64,000 nt of DNA, taken from positions 213,759 through 277,758 of the forward strand of contig NZ_BOQN01000038.1 of the NCBI RefSeq assembly GCF_018332695.1, read 5' to 3'. The position numbers and the translations under genes were made by a program. The stretch is from Paractinoplanes toevensis (GTDB taxonomy: Bacteria > Actinomycetota > Actinomycetes > Mycobacteriales > Micromonosporaceae). Below are positions 15,556 through 23,911 of this stretch, piece after piece; positions within the stretch are counted from its first letter, which is position 1; every line of letters begins with the position of its first letter. The notes beneath the pieces were generated by a model. That model was not told the DNA's origin. It made no database searches and saw only the letters and a program-made list of their open reading frames with translations.

Positions 15556-16353
15556 ATGGCCCGCCTGATCGCCCGTATCCGGGTGCCGCTGCTGGTGCTG
15601 GTCGCGCTGGTGCTGATCGGTCAACCGCTGCTCGACTACGACGTGCCGTTCTGGGTGACGGTCCCGGCGCTGATCGGGGCGTTCGCGCTCTACGCCTGGG
15701 TCGGCCGCGTGTGTTCCGAGCCGATCGCGGTGGAGTCGCCGGTCGAGGGGCCGTGGCGGGCGGTCAACAGCCCGGCCAGCCGGGTGCCCAGTCACGGGCT
15801 GCATGCGTACGGTCAGACGTACGCCATCGATCTGGTCTTCGATCCGCCTGGCCGTTCCCGGCCGGTGTCGCTCGCCCACCGGCCGGCCGATTTTCCGGGC
15901 TTCGGCCGGCCCGTTCGGGCCGCGGCGGCGGGCCGCGTCGTCCGGGTGCGGCAGGGCCAGCGTGACCACTGGAGCCGCACGTCGGTGCCGGGTCTTCTCT
16001 ATCTGCTGGCCGAGGGCGCGATCCGGGAACTGCTGGGCGCCGGCCGGGTGATCGGCAATCACGTCGTGGTCGACCTGGGCGAGAACCGGTACGCGTTGTA
16101 CGCGCACCTGCAGCGACACTCGGTCACGGTGCGGGCCGGCGATCACGTGGCGGCCGGGCAGCCGATCGCCAACTGCGGCAACTCCGGCAATTCCGCCGAG
16201 CCGCATCTGCACTTCCAGCTCATGGACCGGCCGTCGCCGACCTTCGCCGCCGGGCTGCCGTTCCGCTTCACCACCGGGACGCCCCGCAACGGCGAGCTTC
16301 TACGCTCGTGGCAGAACCAGGGCTCGCCGGGTATCGGGGACGGGGCCGCCTGA
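15556..16353 (+). CDS. M23-family metallopeptidase, membrane-anchored
   Basis: The 265-residue protein has two N-terminal hydrophobic helices (about 8-50) and then a LytM/M23 domain. Zn-ligand regions are SHGLHAYGQTYAIDLVFD and EPHLHFQLMD; YALYAHLQRHSV lies between. M23 peptidases cut peptide cross-bridges of peptidoglycan. The start uses GGAGGG at 15542-15547; an ATG at 15548 in another frame ends after six codons. The PopR-like gene follows 13 bases later and may be co-transcribed. Confidence 0.85.
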   Translation: MARLIARIRVPLLVLVALVLIGQPLLDYDVPFWVTVPALIGAFALYAWVGRVCSEPIAVESPVEGPWRAVNSPASRVPSHGLHAYGQTYAIDLVFDPPGRSRPVSLAHRPADFPGFGRPVRAAAAGRVVRVRQGQRDHWSRTSVPGLLYLLAEGAIRELLGAGRVIGNHVVVDLGENRYALYAHLQRHSVTVRAGDHVAAGQPIANCGNSGNSAEPHLHFQLMDRPSPTFAAGLPFRFTTGTPRNGELLRSWQNQGSPGIGDGAA

Positions 16354-16366
16354 TTACCGTGAGCCC

Positions 16367-16741
16367 ATGGCGGACATCGCGCGACACCCCCGGCCACTGC
16401 TCCGCATCCTGGTCGGCGAGGTGCTGCGCCGCCATCGTCAGGAGCAGCGGCGCACCCTGGCCGAGGTGGCCCGGCAGGCCAACGTCTCGGTGCAATACCT
16501 CTCCGAGGTCGAGCGCGGCCGCAAGGAGCCGAGCTCCGAGATCCTGGCCTCGGTCTGCGACTCGCTGCGCATCGACCTGGCCGACCTGCTGGCCGAGGTG
16601 CGGCACGATCTCGAGCTCGACCGTGCCGCCACCCTGGCCCCCGTTCTCCGGCTGGCCACCACCCAGCTGCACCGCGCCGCGCCCCCGTCGGCGTCGTACG
16701 GCGGCAGCGGCGGCGGCAGCGTCATGCTCCTGGCCGCCTAG
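16367..16741 (+). CDS. popR: PopR/ClgR-type XRE transcriptional activator of clp genes
   Basis: The 124-residue protein has a helix-turn-helix at about 26-80 (LAEVARQANVSVQYLSEVERGRKEPSSEIL), which matches ClgR/PopR closely. The C-terminus ends VMLLAA. In Streptomyces PopR and ClgR, C-terminal alanines make the activator a ClpP substrate, giving feedback. It converges on a clpP pair eight bases away, and a PopR-like palindrome lies upstream of that pair. The PopR name rests on this context; ClgR is the alternative. Confidence 0.75.
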   Translation: MADIARHPRPLLRILVGEVLRRHRQEQRRTLAEVARQANVSVQYLSEVERGRKEPSSEILASVCDSLRIDLADLLAEVRHDLELDRAATLAPVLRLATTQLHRAAPPSASYGGSGGGSVMLLAA

Positions 16742-16749
16742 GACCGGCC

Positions 16750-17373
16750 CTATGCCGCGCTGTCCAGGCGATAGGCCCGCACCTCGGACCGGCGCGTGAT
16801 CACCCGGTCGGCCAGGCCGTAAGCGACCGCCTCGGCCGCGGTCAGGGCCATGCTGCGGTCGGTGTCCGCCCGGATCTTCGCGACCGGATGCCCGGTGTGC
16901 TCGGCGAGGATCTCGTCCATCTCGGCCCGCACCTTGGCCACCTCCTTGGCCTCCACCGCGAGGTCGGGCAGCGTGCCCCGGGCCTGGCTGGACGGCTGGT
17001 GCAGGGTGACCTTCGCGTGCCGCAGCACCGAGCGCCGGCCGGGGGTGCCGGCCGCCAGCAGCGCCGCCGCCGCGGATGACGCCTGCCCCACGCAGATGGT
17101 GGCGATGTTGCAGCGGATGAAGTTCATCGTGTCGTAGATGGCGGTGAGCGCGCTGAACGAGCCGCCGGGCGAGTTGATGTAGAGACCGATCTCCTGCTCG
17201 CCGGCCGACTCCAGGTGCAGGAGCTGGGCGATCACCACGTTGGCGACGCCGTCGTCGATCTCCGTGCCGAGGAAGATGATGCGGTCGGACAGCAGCCGCG
17301 AGTAGATGTCGAAGGCCCGTTCGCCGTTCGGGGTCTTCTCGATGACGGTGGGGATCGTGTACTGGCCGGCCAT
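16750..17373 (-). CDS. clpP: ATP-dependent Clp protease proteolytic subunit (second of pair)
   Basis: The 207-residue ClpP starts [32 protein letters not shown] is canonical. The nucleophile Ser is in [15 protein letters not shown], the His in VTLHQPSSQ and the Asp in IRADTDRSM. The QASSAAA form resembles ClpP2/ClpP4-type subunits. Its ATG overlaps the stop of the upstream clpP by one base (TGATG), so the two are translationally coupled and probably form a hetero-oligomer. No clpX is linked. Confidence 0.9.
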   Translation of the reverse strand: MAGQYTIPTVIEKTPNGERAFDIYSRLLSDRIIFLGTEIDDGVANVVIAQLLHLESAGEQEIGLYINSPGGSFSALTAIYDTMNFIRCNIATICVGQASSAAAALLAAGTPGRRSVLRHAKVTLHQPSSQARGTLPDLAVEAKEVAKVRAEMDEILAEHTGHPVAKIRADTDRSMALTAAEAVAYGLADRVITRRSEVRAYRLDSAA

Positions 17374-17984
17374 CAGACACCCAATCCCATCGGCTGGCGG
17401 GTCATCGACGGGCGTACGTCGTCGACACTGTCCAGGACGTGGTCGATGAGGCCGTAGTCGAGCGCCTCGGTGGCGGTGAACCAGCGATCGCGCCGGCTGT
17501 CCACCTCGACCTTCTCCAGGGGCTGGCCGGTGTGCTCGGCGGTCAGCCGCAGCAGCAGCGTACCGATGCGTTCCAGCTGGTCGGCGTAGATCTCGACGTC
17601 GGCGGCGGTGCCGCCGAACCCGGCCGAGCCCTGGTGCATCAGGACCTGGGCGTGCGGCAGCGCGAACCGCTTGCCCGGCGTCCCCGCGGTGAGCAGGAAC
17701 TGGCCCATGCTGCCGGCCAGTCCCAGCGCGAGCGTGCTCACGTCGTTGGGGATCAGCCGCATCGTGTCGTAGATGGCCAGGCCGGCGCTGACCGACCCGC
17801 CCGGCGAGTTGATGTAGAGGCTGATGTCGCCGCGCGGGTCTTCGGCCGACAGCAGGAGCAGCTGCCCGCACAGCCGGTTCGCGATCGGGTCGTCGACCTC
17901 GGACCCGAGAACGATGATGCGCTGATGGAGCAGCCGGGCGGCTACCTGATCGTCGATGGAGCTGAGTCCGGTCCCTGGTTGCAT
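17373..17984 (-). CDS. clpP: ATP-dependent Clp protease proteolytic subunit (first of pair)
   Basis: The 203-residue ClpP starts [12 protein letters not shown] after GAGGGAGACACC; the open frame runs further upstream but has no better ribosome site. Catalytic residues are visible: Ser in [10 protein letters not shown], His in VLMHQGSAG, Asp in [30 protein letters not shown] is intact. Together with the next gene it resembles the conditional clpP3-clpP4 operon of Streptomyces rather than the clpP1-clpP2-clpX locus. Confidence 0.9.
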   Translation of the reverse strand: MQPGTGLSSIDDQVAARLLHQRIIVLGSEVDDPIANRLCGQLLLLSAEDPRGDISLYINSPGGSVSAGLAIYDTMRLIPNDVSTLALGLAGSMGQFLLTAGTPGKRFALPHAQVLMHQGSAGFGGTAADVEIYADQLERIGTLLLRLTAEHTGQPLEKVEVDSRRDRWFTATEALDYGLIDHVLDSVDDVRPSMTRQPMGLGV

Positions 17985-18045
17985 GGTGTCTCCCTCTGGC
18001 TGATGGAATCCACGATGGGTTCGGCGAGGGCCCGGGACCAAGCGG

Positions 18046-18062
18046 ATCTGCCGTTAGCAGAC
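18046..18062. promoter_or_regulatory. Candidate PopR box upstream of the clpP pair
   Basis: ATCTGCC-GTT-AGCAGAC agrees with the PopR palindrome TTCTGCC-N3-GGCAGAA (from memory) at most arm positions. It ends 61 bases upstream of the first clpP start and overlaps the end of the neighbouring secreted-protein gene. The position suits an activator site. Confidence 0.55.
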
Positions 18063-18527
18063 GAGCAGGTCCCGGCGTACGTCCTCGGAGGTGACCGTCA
18101 GTTCGCAGCCGGCCTTTGTCCCGGTTTTGACGGCCCGCACGATGGTCGTCCCGCGGCCCGGCAGCGGGCAGGGCTGGCCGGCCGCCGGTGCCACCGAGGT
18201 GCCGGAGATGCCGGAACTGGCGCCGGTGATCCGCCAGCCGGTCACCGTGCCGTACCCGCCGGTGGCCTTGACGGTCAGCCAGTAACGCCCGAAGTCGCGG
18301 TGGTGCGTCACCGGGAAGGATCCGTTGCCGCAGCTGACCGTGTAGCTGTCGTCGGTCCAGAACTCCTGGTTGAAGACCAGGCCGGGGGCCCGGGTGGCCA
18401 GCGTCGCCGCGGTCCAGCCGAAGGCGTGCCGCACGTCGCGCTGACCGACGTAACCGGTCATGGTGTGGGGGTCGTAGGTCACCGGTGCGGCGAGAACCGC
18501 ACCGGCGACGGCGAGCTGCAGGATCAT
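18054..18527 (-). CDS. Small secreted protein of unknown function, coupled to the MMPL exporter
   Basis: I do not recognise this 157-residue protein. It has a short signal peptide (about 1-14 or slightly longer) and a Thr/Gly-rich, beta-looking body with four Cys ([18 protein letters not shown] and the terminal C) that could form disulfides. Its ATG overlaps the stop of the MMPL gene (ATGA), so the two are co-translated. It may be an exported partner of the transporter. Confidence 0.6.
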   Translation of the reverse strand: MILQLAVAGAVLAAPVTYDPHTMTGYVGQRDVRHAFGWTAATLATRAPGLVFNQEFWTDDSYTVSCGNGSFPVTHHRDFGRYWLTVKATGGYGTVTGWRITGASSGISGTSVAPAAGQPCPLPGRGTTIVRAVKTGTKAGCELTVTSEDVRRDLLVC

Positions 18528-20470
18528 GCCCTGCTAACGATCAAGTCGGTGCCCTCGACGTCCACCGCCGGCACCATCCGGTCGAGCCGCTTCGGCAGCC
18601 ACCACGCGGCCCGTCCGAACAGCGAGATCACCGCCGGGACGAGCACCAGCCGCACCACGAAGGCATCGACGATGATGCCGGCCGCGAGGGCGAACGCGAT
18701 CGGCCGGGTCACCGGGTCGCCGCCGGCCACCCCACCGCCGAACACCCCGATCATGATGAGCGCGGCGGCCACCACGACCTTGGCGCCGCGGGCGAAACCG
18801 CTGACGACCGGTTCGGCGGCGCCCCGCCGGTGCTCCTCGTGCATGCCGGAGACCAGGAACATCTCGTAGTCCATGGACAGACCGAAGAGGACACCGATCA
18901 CGATGGTCGGCAGGAACGCCAGCAGCGGCCCGAACACCAGAACCGTGCAGCCGAGCGCCGCGCCGAGGCTGAGCAGGAAGCTGAGCACCGCCTTCGCGGC
19001 GATCAGCACCGACCGGAACACCACCAGGAGCAGCACGAACGCGAACCCGGCCACGAGCGCGAGGTAGAGCGGCAGGGCGGCGGCCAGGTGGTCGGAGATG
19101 TCGATGGCCACGGCGGTCTGCCCGGTCACGCTCACGTCGAGCTTCCGCAGCCGGGCGACCAGGGTCGCCGTCGCCGCATCATCCGGCCCGCTGGACGGTA
19201 CGACCGTCAGCAGCGTGTCGTCGCCCTTGACGGCCGGTGGCAGCACCGTGGCGACGCCCGGCAACGCGGCGATCTGCTCGCTCGTCACCGCACCGTCGCG
19301 AACCAGCACCAGCAGGGGCCCGTTCACGCCCGGCCCGAAACCCGCGGCGATCAGGTCGTAGGCCCGCCGGTCGGTGGTGCTCGACGGATCGCTGCCGTCG
19401 TCGGGCAGCCCGAGCCGCATGCCGAGCACCGGCACGGCGAGGGCACCGAGCAGCAGCACCGACAGCACCGTGGCGACCCCGCGGTGCCGGACCACGAATC
19501 CGGCCCAGCGCGGTGCGGTCCGGGCGGCCCGCGGCTTCCGCCGGCCGACGACCCGGCGCCCGGCCAGGCTCAGCAGGGCCGGGGTGAGCGTCAGCGCCAT
19601 CAGCATCGCCACGAGCACGGCTCCGGCCGCGGCCAGCCCCATCTGGGTGAGGAACCCGACCCGCGCCACCGCCAGCCCGGCCAGGGCCATGATCACGGTG
19701 AGGCCCGCGAAGAACACCGCCGATCCGGCGGTGCCGGTGGCCAGGGCGATCGATTCCCGTACGTCCGGGGCACCGTCGCGCAGCTGGCGGCGATGCCGGT
19801 CGATGAGGAACAGCGAGTAGTCGATGCCGACGGCCAGTCCGAGCAGGATGGCCAGGGTCGGCGCGATCGAGGTGACCGGCACCAGCGCGGTGAGCGCGTA
19901 GAGGCCGGCGAGCGACACCCCGAGCCCGAGCACCGCGGTCAACAGCGGCATGCCGGCCGCGCTGAGCGACCCGAACGTGATCAGCAGGATGACGAGCGCG
20001 ATGAGCAGCCCGATGGCGGGCGAACTGCCCCCCTCCGGCGGCGGCGCCAGCTCGGACGACTCCTCGACCTGCAGCCCGGCACCGCGGGCCTGGTCGAGGG
20101 CGGCGGCCGGTGCCGACGCCACCGAGAAGTAGCCGATGCGGCCGCCGGGGGACAGAGTCGGCTGGGCGCCGAGCGCCGCGCCGAGGGCGGCCAGAGCCGG
20201 CCGGTACGCGGCGAGCGTATGCCCGGCCGGTGCGGCGAAGACCACCCGCCCCTCGTCGCCGCCGCTCCCGAACTCCGCGTTCACCTGGTCGAGCGTCCGC
20301 GTCGACGACAGCCCCGAGACGGTCAGCTCGGTGCCGAGCGGCTCGGCGAAACGGGCCGCCAGGCCCACCGCGAGCACCAGCACCATCAGCCAGGCGCCCA
20401 GCACCGGCCAGCGCCGCCGAGCACAGAACGCACCGACCCGAGCAAGCATCGCGGCCACGGCAAACCCCAC
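18524..20470 (-). CDS. MMPL-family RND-type transporter
   Basis: The 648-residue protein has two repeated units of about six helices. The first has [14 protein letters not shown] and the MMPL signature [18 protein letters not shown]. The second has [24 protein letters not shown], whose membrane Asp/Tyr pairs relay protons. The external loops are short. Members export lipids, siderophores or drugs. The start could be GTG at 20470 or ATG at 20449. Unusual nested inverted repeats precede it. Confidence 0.85.
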   Translation of the reverse strand: MGFAVAAMLARVGAFCARRRWPVLGAWLMVLVLAVGLAARFAEPLGTELTVSGLSSTRTLDQVNAEFGSGGDEGRVVFAAPAGHTLAAYRPALAALGAALGAQPTLSPGGRIGYFSVASAPAAALDQARGAGLQVEESSELAPPPEGGSSPAIGLLIALVILLITFGSLSAAGMPLLTAVLGLGVSLAGLYALTALVPVTSIAPTLAILLGLAVGIDYSLFLIDRHRRQLRDGAPDVRESIALATGTAGSAVFFAGLTVIMALAGLAVARVGFLTQMGLAAAGAVLVAMLMALTLTPALLSLAGRRVVGRRKPRAARTAPRWAGFVVRHRGVATVLSVLLLGALAVPVLGMRLGLPDDGSDPSSTTDRRAYDLIAAGFGPGVNGPLLVLVRDGAVTSEQIAALPGVATVLPPAVKGDDTLLTVVPSSGPDDAATATLVARLRKLDVSVTGQTAVAIDISDHLAAALPLYLALVAGFAFVLLLVVFRSVLIAAKAVLSFLLSLGAALGCTVLVFGPLLAFLPTIVIGVLFGLSMDYEMFLVSGMHEEHRRGAAEPVVSGFARGAKVVVAAALIMIGVFGGGVAGGDPVTRPIAFALAAGIIVDAFVVRLVLVPAVISLFGRAAWWLPKRLDRMVPAVDVEGTDLIVSRA

Positions 20471-20535
20471 TTCCCCGGCCGCGGCCCATCCGCGGCGTCA
20501 CCGCCGATGCTCGGCGCGTCCGAGGAGAAGCAGCA

Positions 20536-20603
20536 CCACCCACGGGTGGAACGGAGGATGGTCTTTCCGTCCACCCGCCGCCGTAGCCGGTCGGCGGGTG
20601 GAC
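20536..20603 (-). promoter_or_regulatory. Nested, mutually exclusive inverted repeats upstream of the MMPL gene
   Basis: On the minus strand the order is: 1 = GTCCACCCGCCG (20592-20603), 2 = CGGCGGGTGGAC (20569-20580), 3 = TCCACCCG (20543-20550), 4 = GGGTGG (20536-20541). Segment 1 pairs with 2, 2 with part of 3, and 3 with 4. As RNA this is an attenuator-like layout; as DNA it is three alternating CGGGTGGA sites for a repressor. It ends about 65 bases before the MMPL start. Confidence 0.5.
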
Positions 20604-20610
20604 GATCTTT

Positions 20611-20626
20611 CCTGAACCGGTTCAGG
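20611..20626. repeat. Palindrome CCTGAACCGGTTCAGG at the end of the small Cys/His protein gene
   Basis: This is a perfect 16-base palindrome spanning the stop codon of the gene that ends at 20622. Its first twelve bases, CCTGAACCGGTT, recur at 21024-21035 just upstream of the same gene. It could be an operator or a short terminator. Confidence 0.45.
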
Positions 20627-20993
20627 CCGCCTCGTCGGCCTGCCAGTAGGTCTTGGCCGACGAGTGCCGGCCGGGGTGTCCGTCGAACAGTGCGCAATCG
20701 GTGTCGGCGCGGCTCTGCGCGGTGGGTGTCTGGCGGGCCGGGCACCAGGTGTACGGGTTGATCTCGGAGGCGCTCAGTGTCCACTGCAGCCACCACATCG
20801 TGGCATCCACCTGCTGGCCGAGCGCGGCGTGCGAGCCTTCGTGGCCCTGTTCGAGTTCGCAGCCCAGCTCGGACTGCAGGCTCGGTGCCGCGGTCGGGAG
20901 GCCGTCGAAAAAGGCCAGCTGTGCCGCGTCGAGCGTGATACGGGCGGGGCAGGTCGTCAGTTCTTCGGCATCAATCGACATGCGTCCATGCAT
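20622..20993 (-). CDS. Small protein with two C-x-L-x2-GH-x-G-x-H motifs, function unknown
   Basis: I do not recognise the family. The protein has about 123 residues, with candidate starts at 21017 (GTG), 20993 and 20981 (ATG). It contains CELEQGHEGSH and CALFDGHPGRH, two Cys/His motifs of the same form that look like a metal-binding pair, plus Trp-rich stretches (MWWLQW, TYWQADEAA). There is no signal or membrane helix. The same twelve bases lie just before and just after the gene. Confidence 0.55.
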   Translation of the reverse strand: MHGRMSIDAEELTTCPARITLDAAQLAFFDGLPTAAPSLQSELGCELEQGHEGSHAALGQQVDATMWWLQWTLSASEINPYTWCPARQTPTAQSRADTDCALFDGHPGRHSSAKTYWQADEAA

Positions 20994-21023
20994 TCCCCCA
21001 TTGTGGCCACCACACACGTACGA

Positions 21024-21035
21024 CCTGAACCGGTT
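21024..21035. repeat. Second copy of CCTGAACCGGTT upstream of the small Cys/His protein gene
   Basis: These twelve bases are identical to the left part of the 16-base palindrome at 20611-20626. Here they lie in the 52-base gap between the GNAT gene and the small Cys/His protein gene. Likely a protein-binding site. Confidence 0.4.
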
Positions 21036-21069
21036 TTGTTCGAGGTTTTCGGCCGTTGACGACTGACCG

Positions 21070-21585
21070 TCAGGTCAGCTCGCCGGCCAGCAGGTCCATC
21101 AGCAGGCCGTCGTGCCAGGTGCCGTCCGGGCCGCGCTCGTAGCGGCGCATGATCCCCACCGGACGGAAGCCGGCCTTCGCGTAGCACCGGATCGCGGCGT
21201 GATTGTCGGCGGCCGGGTCGATCACCAGGCGATGGTGGCCGAGGTCGTCGATCAGATGCCGGGCCACGGTGCGCACGGTGTCGGTGCCGAGCCCCCGGCC
21301 GTGCACCGCCGGGTCGAGGTAGATGTCGATGCCGGCGTGCCGGTAGTCGGGGTCGTCCTCCTCGCTCCACTGAACGGCGCCGACGACCCGCTCCTGGTAG
21401 AGGATGACCAGCACCTGCGTGCCGGGATCGGCGAGGTCGGCGGCCACGGTGCCGGCCAGGTCGTCGTCCCCGCCCCACCGCTGGTGGACCGAGGGTGTCG
21501 CCCGGATCGCGGCGAGCGCCGGAACGTCGGCCGGAACCGCCGCTCGCAGGCGCACCAGTGTCCCGGACAGGATGCCTGGTTCCAT
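21070..21585 (-). CDS. GNAT-family N-acetyltransferase
   Basis: The 171-residue protein is a single GNAT domain with the acetyl-CoA pyrophosphate-binding motif HGRGLGTD and the strand RCYAKAGFRPVGIMRRYE. Overall it resembles RimJ/AAC(6')-like acetyltransferases (EEDDPDYRHAGIDIYLDP is typical of that subgroup). The substrate could be a protein N-terminus, a small amine or an aminoglycoside; none is proven. Confidence 0.82.
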   Translation of the reverse strand: MEPGILSGTLVRLRAAVPADVPALAAIRATPSVHQRWGGDDDLAGTVAADLADPGTQVLVILYQERVVGAVQWSEEDDPDYRHAGIDIYLDPAVHGRGLGTDTVRTVARHLIDDLGHHRLVIDPAADNHAAIRCYAKAGFRPVGIMRRYERGPDGTWHDGLLMDLLAGELT

Positions 21586-21610
21586 TCCCGAAACGTACGC
21601 CCGAGGTCGC

Positions 21611-22465
21611 TCAGAAGGACAGCCGGGCCGCCGTGCGGACCAGGCCGGCGACGGCGTGCGACCGGCTGTGCGCCGGCCAGGCCAGCACGGTGGTGACGTG
21701 CGGTGCGTCGGTCACCGGCACGGCGACGTGCGCGCTCCACAGCCAGGACCGGGACGAGGCGCAGATGACCGCCACCGTGTGGCCGAGAGCGATCAGCTGG
21801 GCGAGCTGCGACAGATCGTGGATCTCCGGGCCGGGGCCGGGCTGGTAGCTGCCGTCCTGGCCCGGCCAGCGGGCGACCGGCAGATCGGGGACGGCGCCGA
21901 GGTCGGCCATGGTCAGCGACGTCCGGGCGGCGAGCGGATGCCCGGCCGGCAGCACGGCGACCTGCTGCTCGGTGAGCAGGTCCTCGGTGTCGAAGCCGGC
22001 CAGGGCGTCGAACGGCCGCTGCATCAGCGCCACGTCGGCGCGCCCGTCGCGCAGCATCCGGGCCTGGTCGCCCATCCCGCACAGCAGCACCTCGATCTCG
22101 GCCGCGTCCGGTTCGGCGGCGTGCGCGTCGAGGAGCTTCCGCAGCAGTTCGTGGTTGGCGCCCGCCTTGGTGGCGAGGACCAGCCGGTTCGTGCCGGCGG
22201 CCGCGCGGCGGGTGCGGCGGGCGGCCGCGGCGGCGCCGTCGAGGATGGCGCGCGCCTCGTCGAGCAGCACCTGACCCGCGCCGGTGAGGGCGACGCCGCG
22301 GCGGTCGCGGTCCAGCAGGGTGACGCCGAGCCGCCGCTCCAGCTGCTGGATCGCCCGGGACAGCGGCGGCTGGGCGATGCCGAGGCGCTCGGCGGCCCGG
22401 CTGAAGTGCAACTCCTCGGCGACGGCGACGAAATACCTGAGCTCGCGGGTCTCCAGCGTGTCCAC
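21611..22465 (-). CDS. LysR-family transcriptional regulator
   Basis: The 284-residue protein begins with the LysR helix-turn-helix (LRYFVAVAEELHFSRAAERL, then PPLSRAIQQLE). A periplasmic-binding-like effector domain follows (about 95-284). It is divergent from an SDR gene, with 92 bases between that contain a T-N11-A type palindrome. By the usual LysR arrangement it probably controls that SDR gene. Confidence 0.88.
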   Translation of the reverse strand: MDTLETRELRYFVAVAEELHFSRAAERLGIAQPPLSRAIQQLERRLGVTLLDRDRRGVALTGAGQVLLDEARAILDGAAAAARRTRRAAAGTNRLVLATKAGANHELLRKLLDAHAAEPDAAEIEVLLCGMGDQARMLRDGRADVALMQRPFDALAGFDTEDLLTEQQVAVLPAGHPLAARTSLTMADLGAVPDLPVARWPGQDGSYQPGPGPEIHDLSQLAQLIALGHTVAVICASSRSWLWSAHVAVPVTDAPHVTTVLAWPAHSRSHAVAGLVRTAARLSF

Positions 22466-22485
22466 GGTCCGACGATAACGCGGTG

Positions 22486-22500
22486 ATACCGGCCGGGTAT
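22486..22500. promoter_or_regulatory. LysR box between the LysR and SDR genes
   Basis: ATACCGGCCGGGTAT is an interrupted palindrome of the form ATAC-N7-GTAT, matching the T-N11-A pattern of LysR recognition sites. It is 20 bases upstream of the LysR start. Confidence 0.55.
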
Positions 22501-22557
22501 GACAGCGAACCGGAACGGTGTAAGGACACCGCCGCCCGGCGAGTCAGCATCGGCGTC

Positions 22558-23262
22558 ATGAGCGACACGAAGACCGCGCTGGTGACCGGCGCGAACAAGG
22601 GACTGGGGTACGAGATCGCGGCCGGCCTGGGCGCACGGGGCTACCGGGTGGCGGTGGGTGCCCGCGACCGGGCCCGCGGCGAGGCGGCCGTGAAGACGCT
22701 GCGGGCGGCCGGGGTGGACGCGTTCGCGGTCCCGCTGGACGTCACCGACGACCGCAGCGTCACCGCGGCCGCGTCACTGCTGGACCGCCTGGACGTCCTG
22801 GTCAACAACGCCGGCATCGCGGGACCGACCGGACCGGGGTGGGTGCAGGACCCGACCACGCTCGACCTCGACGTGGTCCGCGAGGTCGTGGACACCAACG
22901 TGTACGGCGTGATCCGGGTGACCAACGCGATGCTCCCGCTGCTGCGGCACGCCCCGTCGCCGCGGATCGTCAACATCTCCACCAGCATGGCCTCGCTCAC
23001 CTGGCAGGCCGGCCCGATCATGGCGGCCTACGCCCCGACGAAGTCCTACCTCAACGCCATCACCGTGCAGTACGCCCGGCAGTTGGCCGGCACCGGAATC
23101 CTGGTCAACGCCGCCTGCCCCGGCCTGGTGGCGACCGACTTCACCGGCGGCCAGGGCCGCCCGGTCCAGGAGGCGGCGGCCACCGCGATCCGCCTGGCCA
23201 CCCTCCCCGACGGCAGCCCGACCGGCCAGTTCGTCAACGACGACGGCGTCATCCCCTGGTGA
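22558..23262 (+). CDS. SDR-family NAD(P)-dependent oxidoreductase
   Basis: The 234-residue classical SDR has TGANKGLG at the N-terminus, NNAGIAG, the catalytic Ser in IVNISTSMAS and YAPTKSYLN with the Tyr/Lys pair. It resembles carbonyl-reductase-like SDRs acting on small aldehydes or ketones with NADPH. ATG at 22558 places the Rossmann motif near residue 10; the earlier in-frame ATG would add an Arg-rich stretch overlapping the LysR box. Confidence 0.85.
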   Translation: MSDTKTALVTGANKGLGYEIAAGLGARGYRVAVGARDRARGEAAVKTLRAAGVDAFAVPLDVTDDRSVTAAASLLDRLDVLVNNAGIAGPTGPGWVQDPTTLDLDVVREVVDTNVYGVIRVTNAMLPLLRHAPSPRIVNISTSMASLTWQAGPIMAAYAPTKSYLNAITVQYARQLAGTGILVNAACPGLVATDFTGGQGRPVQEAAATAIRLATLPDGSPTGQFVNDDGVIPW

Positions 23263-23269
23263 CCAGGCC

Positions 23270-23911
23270 CTAATCCGAGCGGCCCAGGGCGATGGCGGCG
23301 GCGTGGGCTCGGTCGCGGGCGCCGAGCTTTGCGAAGATCGAGTTGATGTAGCTCTTCACCGTGGCCACGCTCAGGAACAGGTCGGCGGCGATCCGGGCGT
23401 TGTTGTGGCCCACGGTGATCGCCTCCAGCACGTCGGCCTCGCGGGCGGTCAGGGCCGGGAACCGCTCGCGCAGGCCGGGCTGGGGCGCCGGCGCGGTGGT
23501 GAAGCCCAGCACCAGGCGGTCGGCGATCTCCTTGGCGAAGGTGGCCTGGCCGGAGGCGACCGAGCGGACCGCGGCGGCCAGCTCGGCCCGGCCGGCGTCC
23601 TTGGTCAGGTAACCGCGGGCGCCGGCCCGCAGCGCGCCGGCCAGCGATTCGTCGTCGGCGTAGGTGGTCAGCACCAGCACCGCCGTCCCCGGGGTCTCGG
23701 CCATGATCCGGGCGGTCGCGCCGGCGCCGTCCAGGTTCGGCATGCGCAGGTCCATCAGCACCACGTCAGGACGCAGCTCGGCGGTCAGCCGCACCGCCTC
23801 CACGCCGTCGGCCGCGGCCCCGACCACCTCGACGCCCTCGGTCAGGTCGAGCAAGGTGACCAGGCCGTCCCGCACGGTCGCCTGGTCGTCGGCGACGAGC
23901 ACACGGATCAT
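23270..23911 (-). CDS. Response regulator, NarL/LuxR type
   Basis: The receiver domain (about 1-120) has acidic residues in VADDQ, the phospho-acceptor Asp in DVVLMDLRMPNLDG and Lys in LTKDAGRAEL. A LuxR helix-turn-helix follows (LTAREADVLEAITVGHNN, then VATVKSYINSIFAKL). It is the last gene of a two-component operon; its ATG overlaps the kinase stop (ATGA). Confidence 0.9.
   Translation of the reverse strand: MIRVLVADDQATVRDGLVTLLDLTEGVEVVGAAADGVEAVRLTAELRPDVVLMDLRMPNLDGAGATARIMAETPGTAVLVLTTYADDESLAGALRAGARGYLTKDAGRAELAAAVRSVASGQATFAKEIADRLVLGFTTAPAPQPGLRERFPALTAREADVLEAITVGHNNARIAADLFLSVATVKSYINSIFAKLGARDRAHAAAIALGRSD

Noticed and set aside
15548..15568. Six-codon ORF overlapping the M23 start
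   Set aside because: Real as a reading frame but too short to call a gene; noted only as a possible translational effect.
17985..18045. ClgR box (GTTCGC-N5-GCG) upstream of clpP
   Set aside because: I found only a weak partial match; the PopR-like palindrome at 18046-18062 is better.
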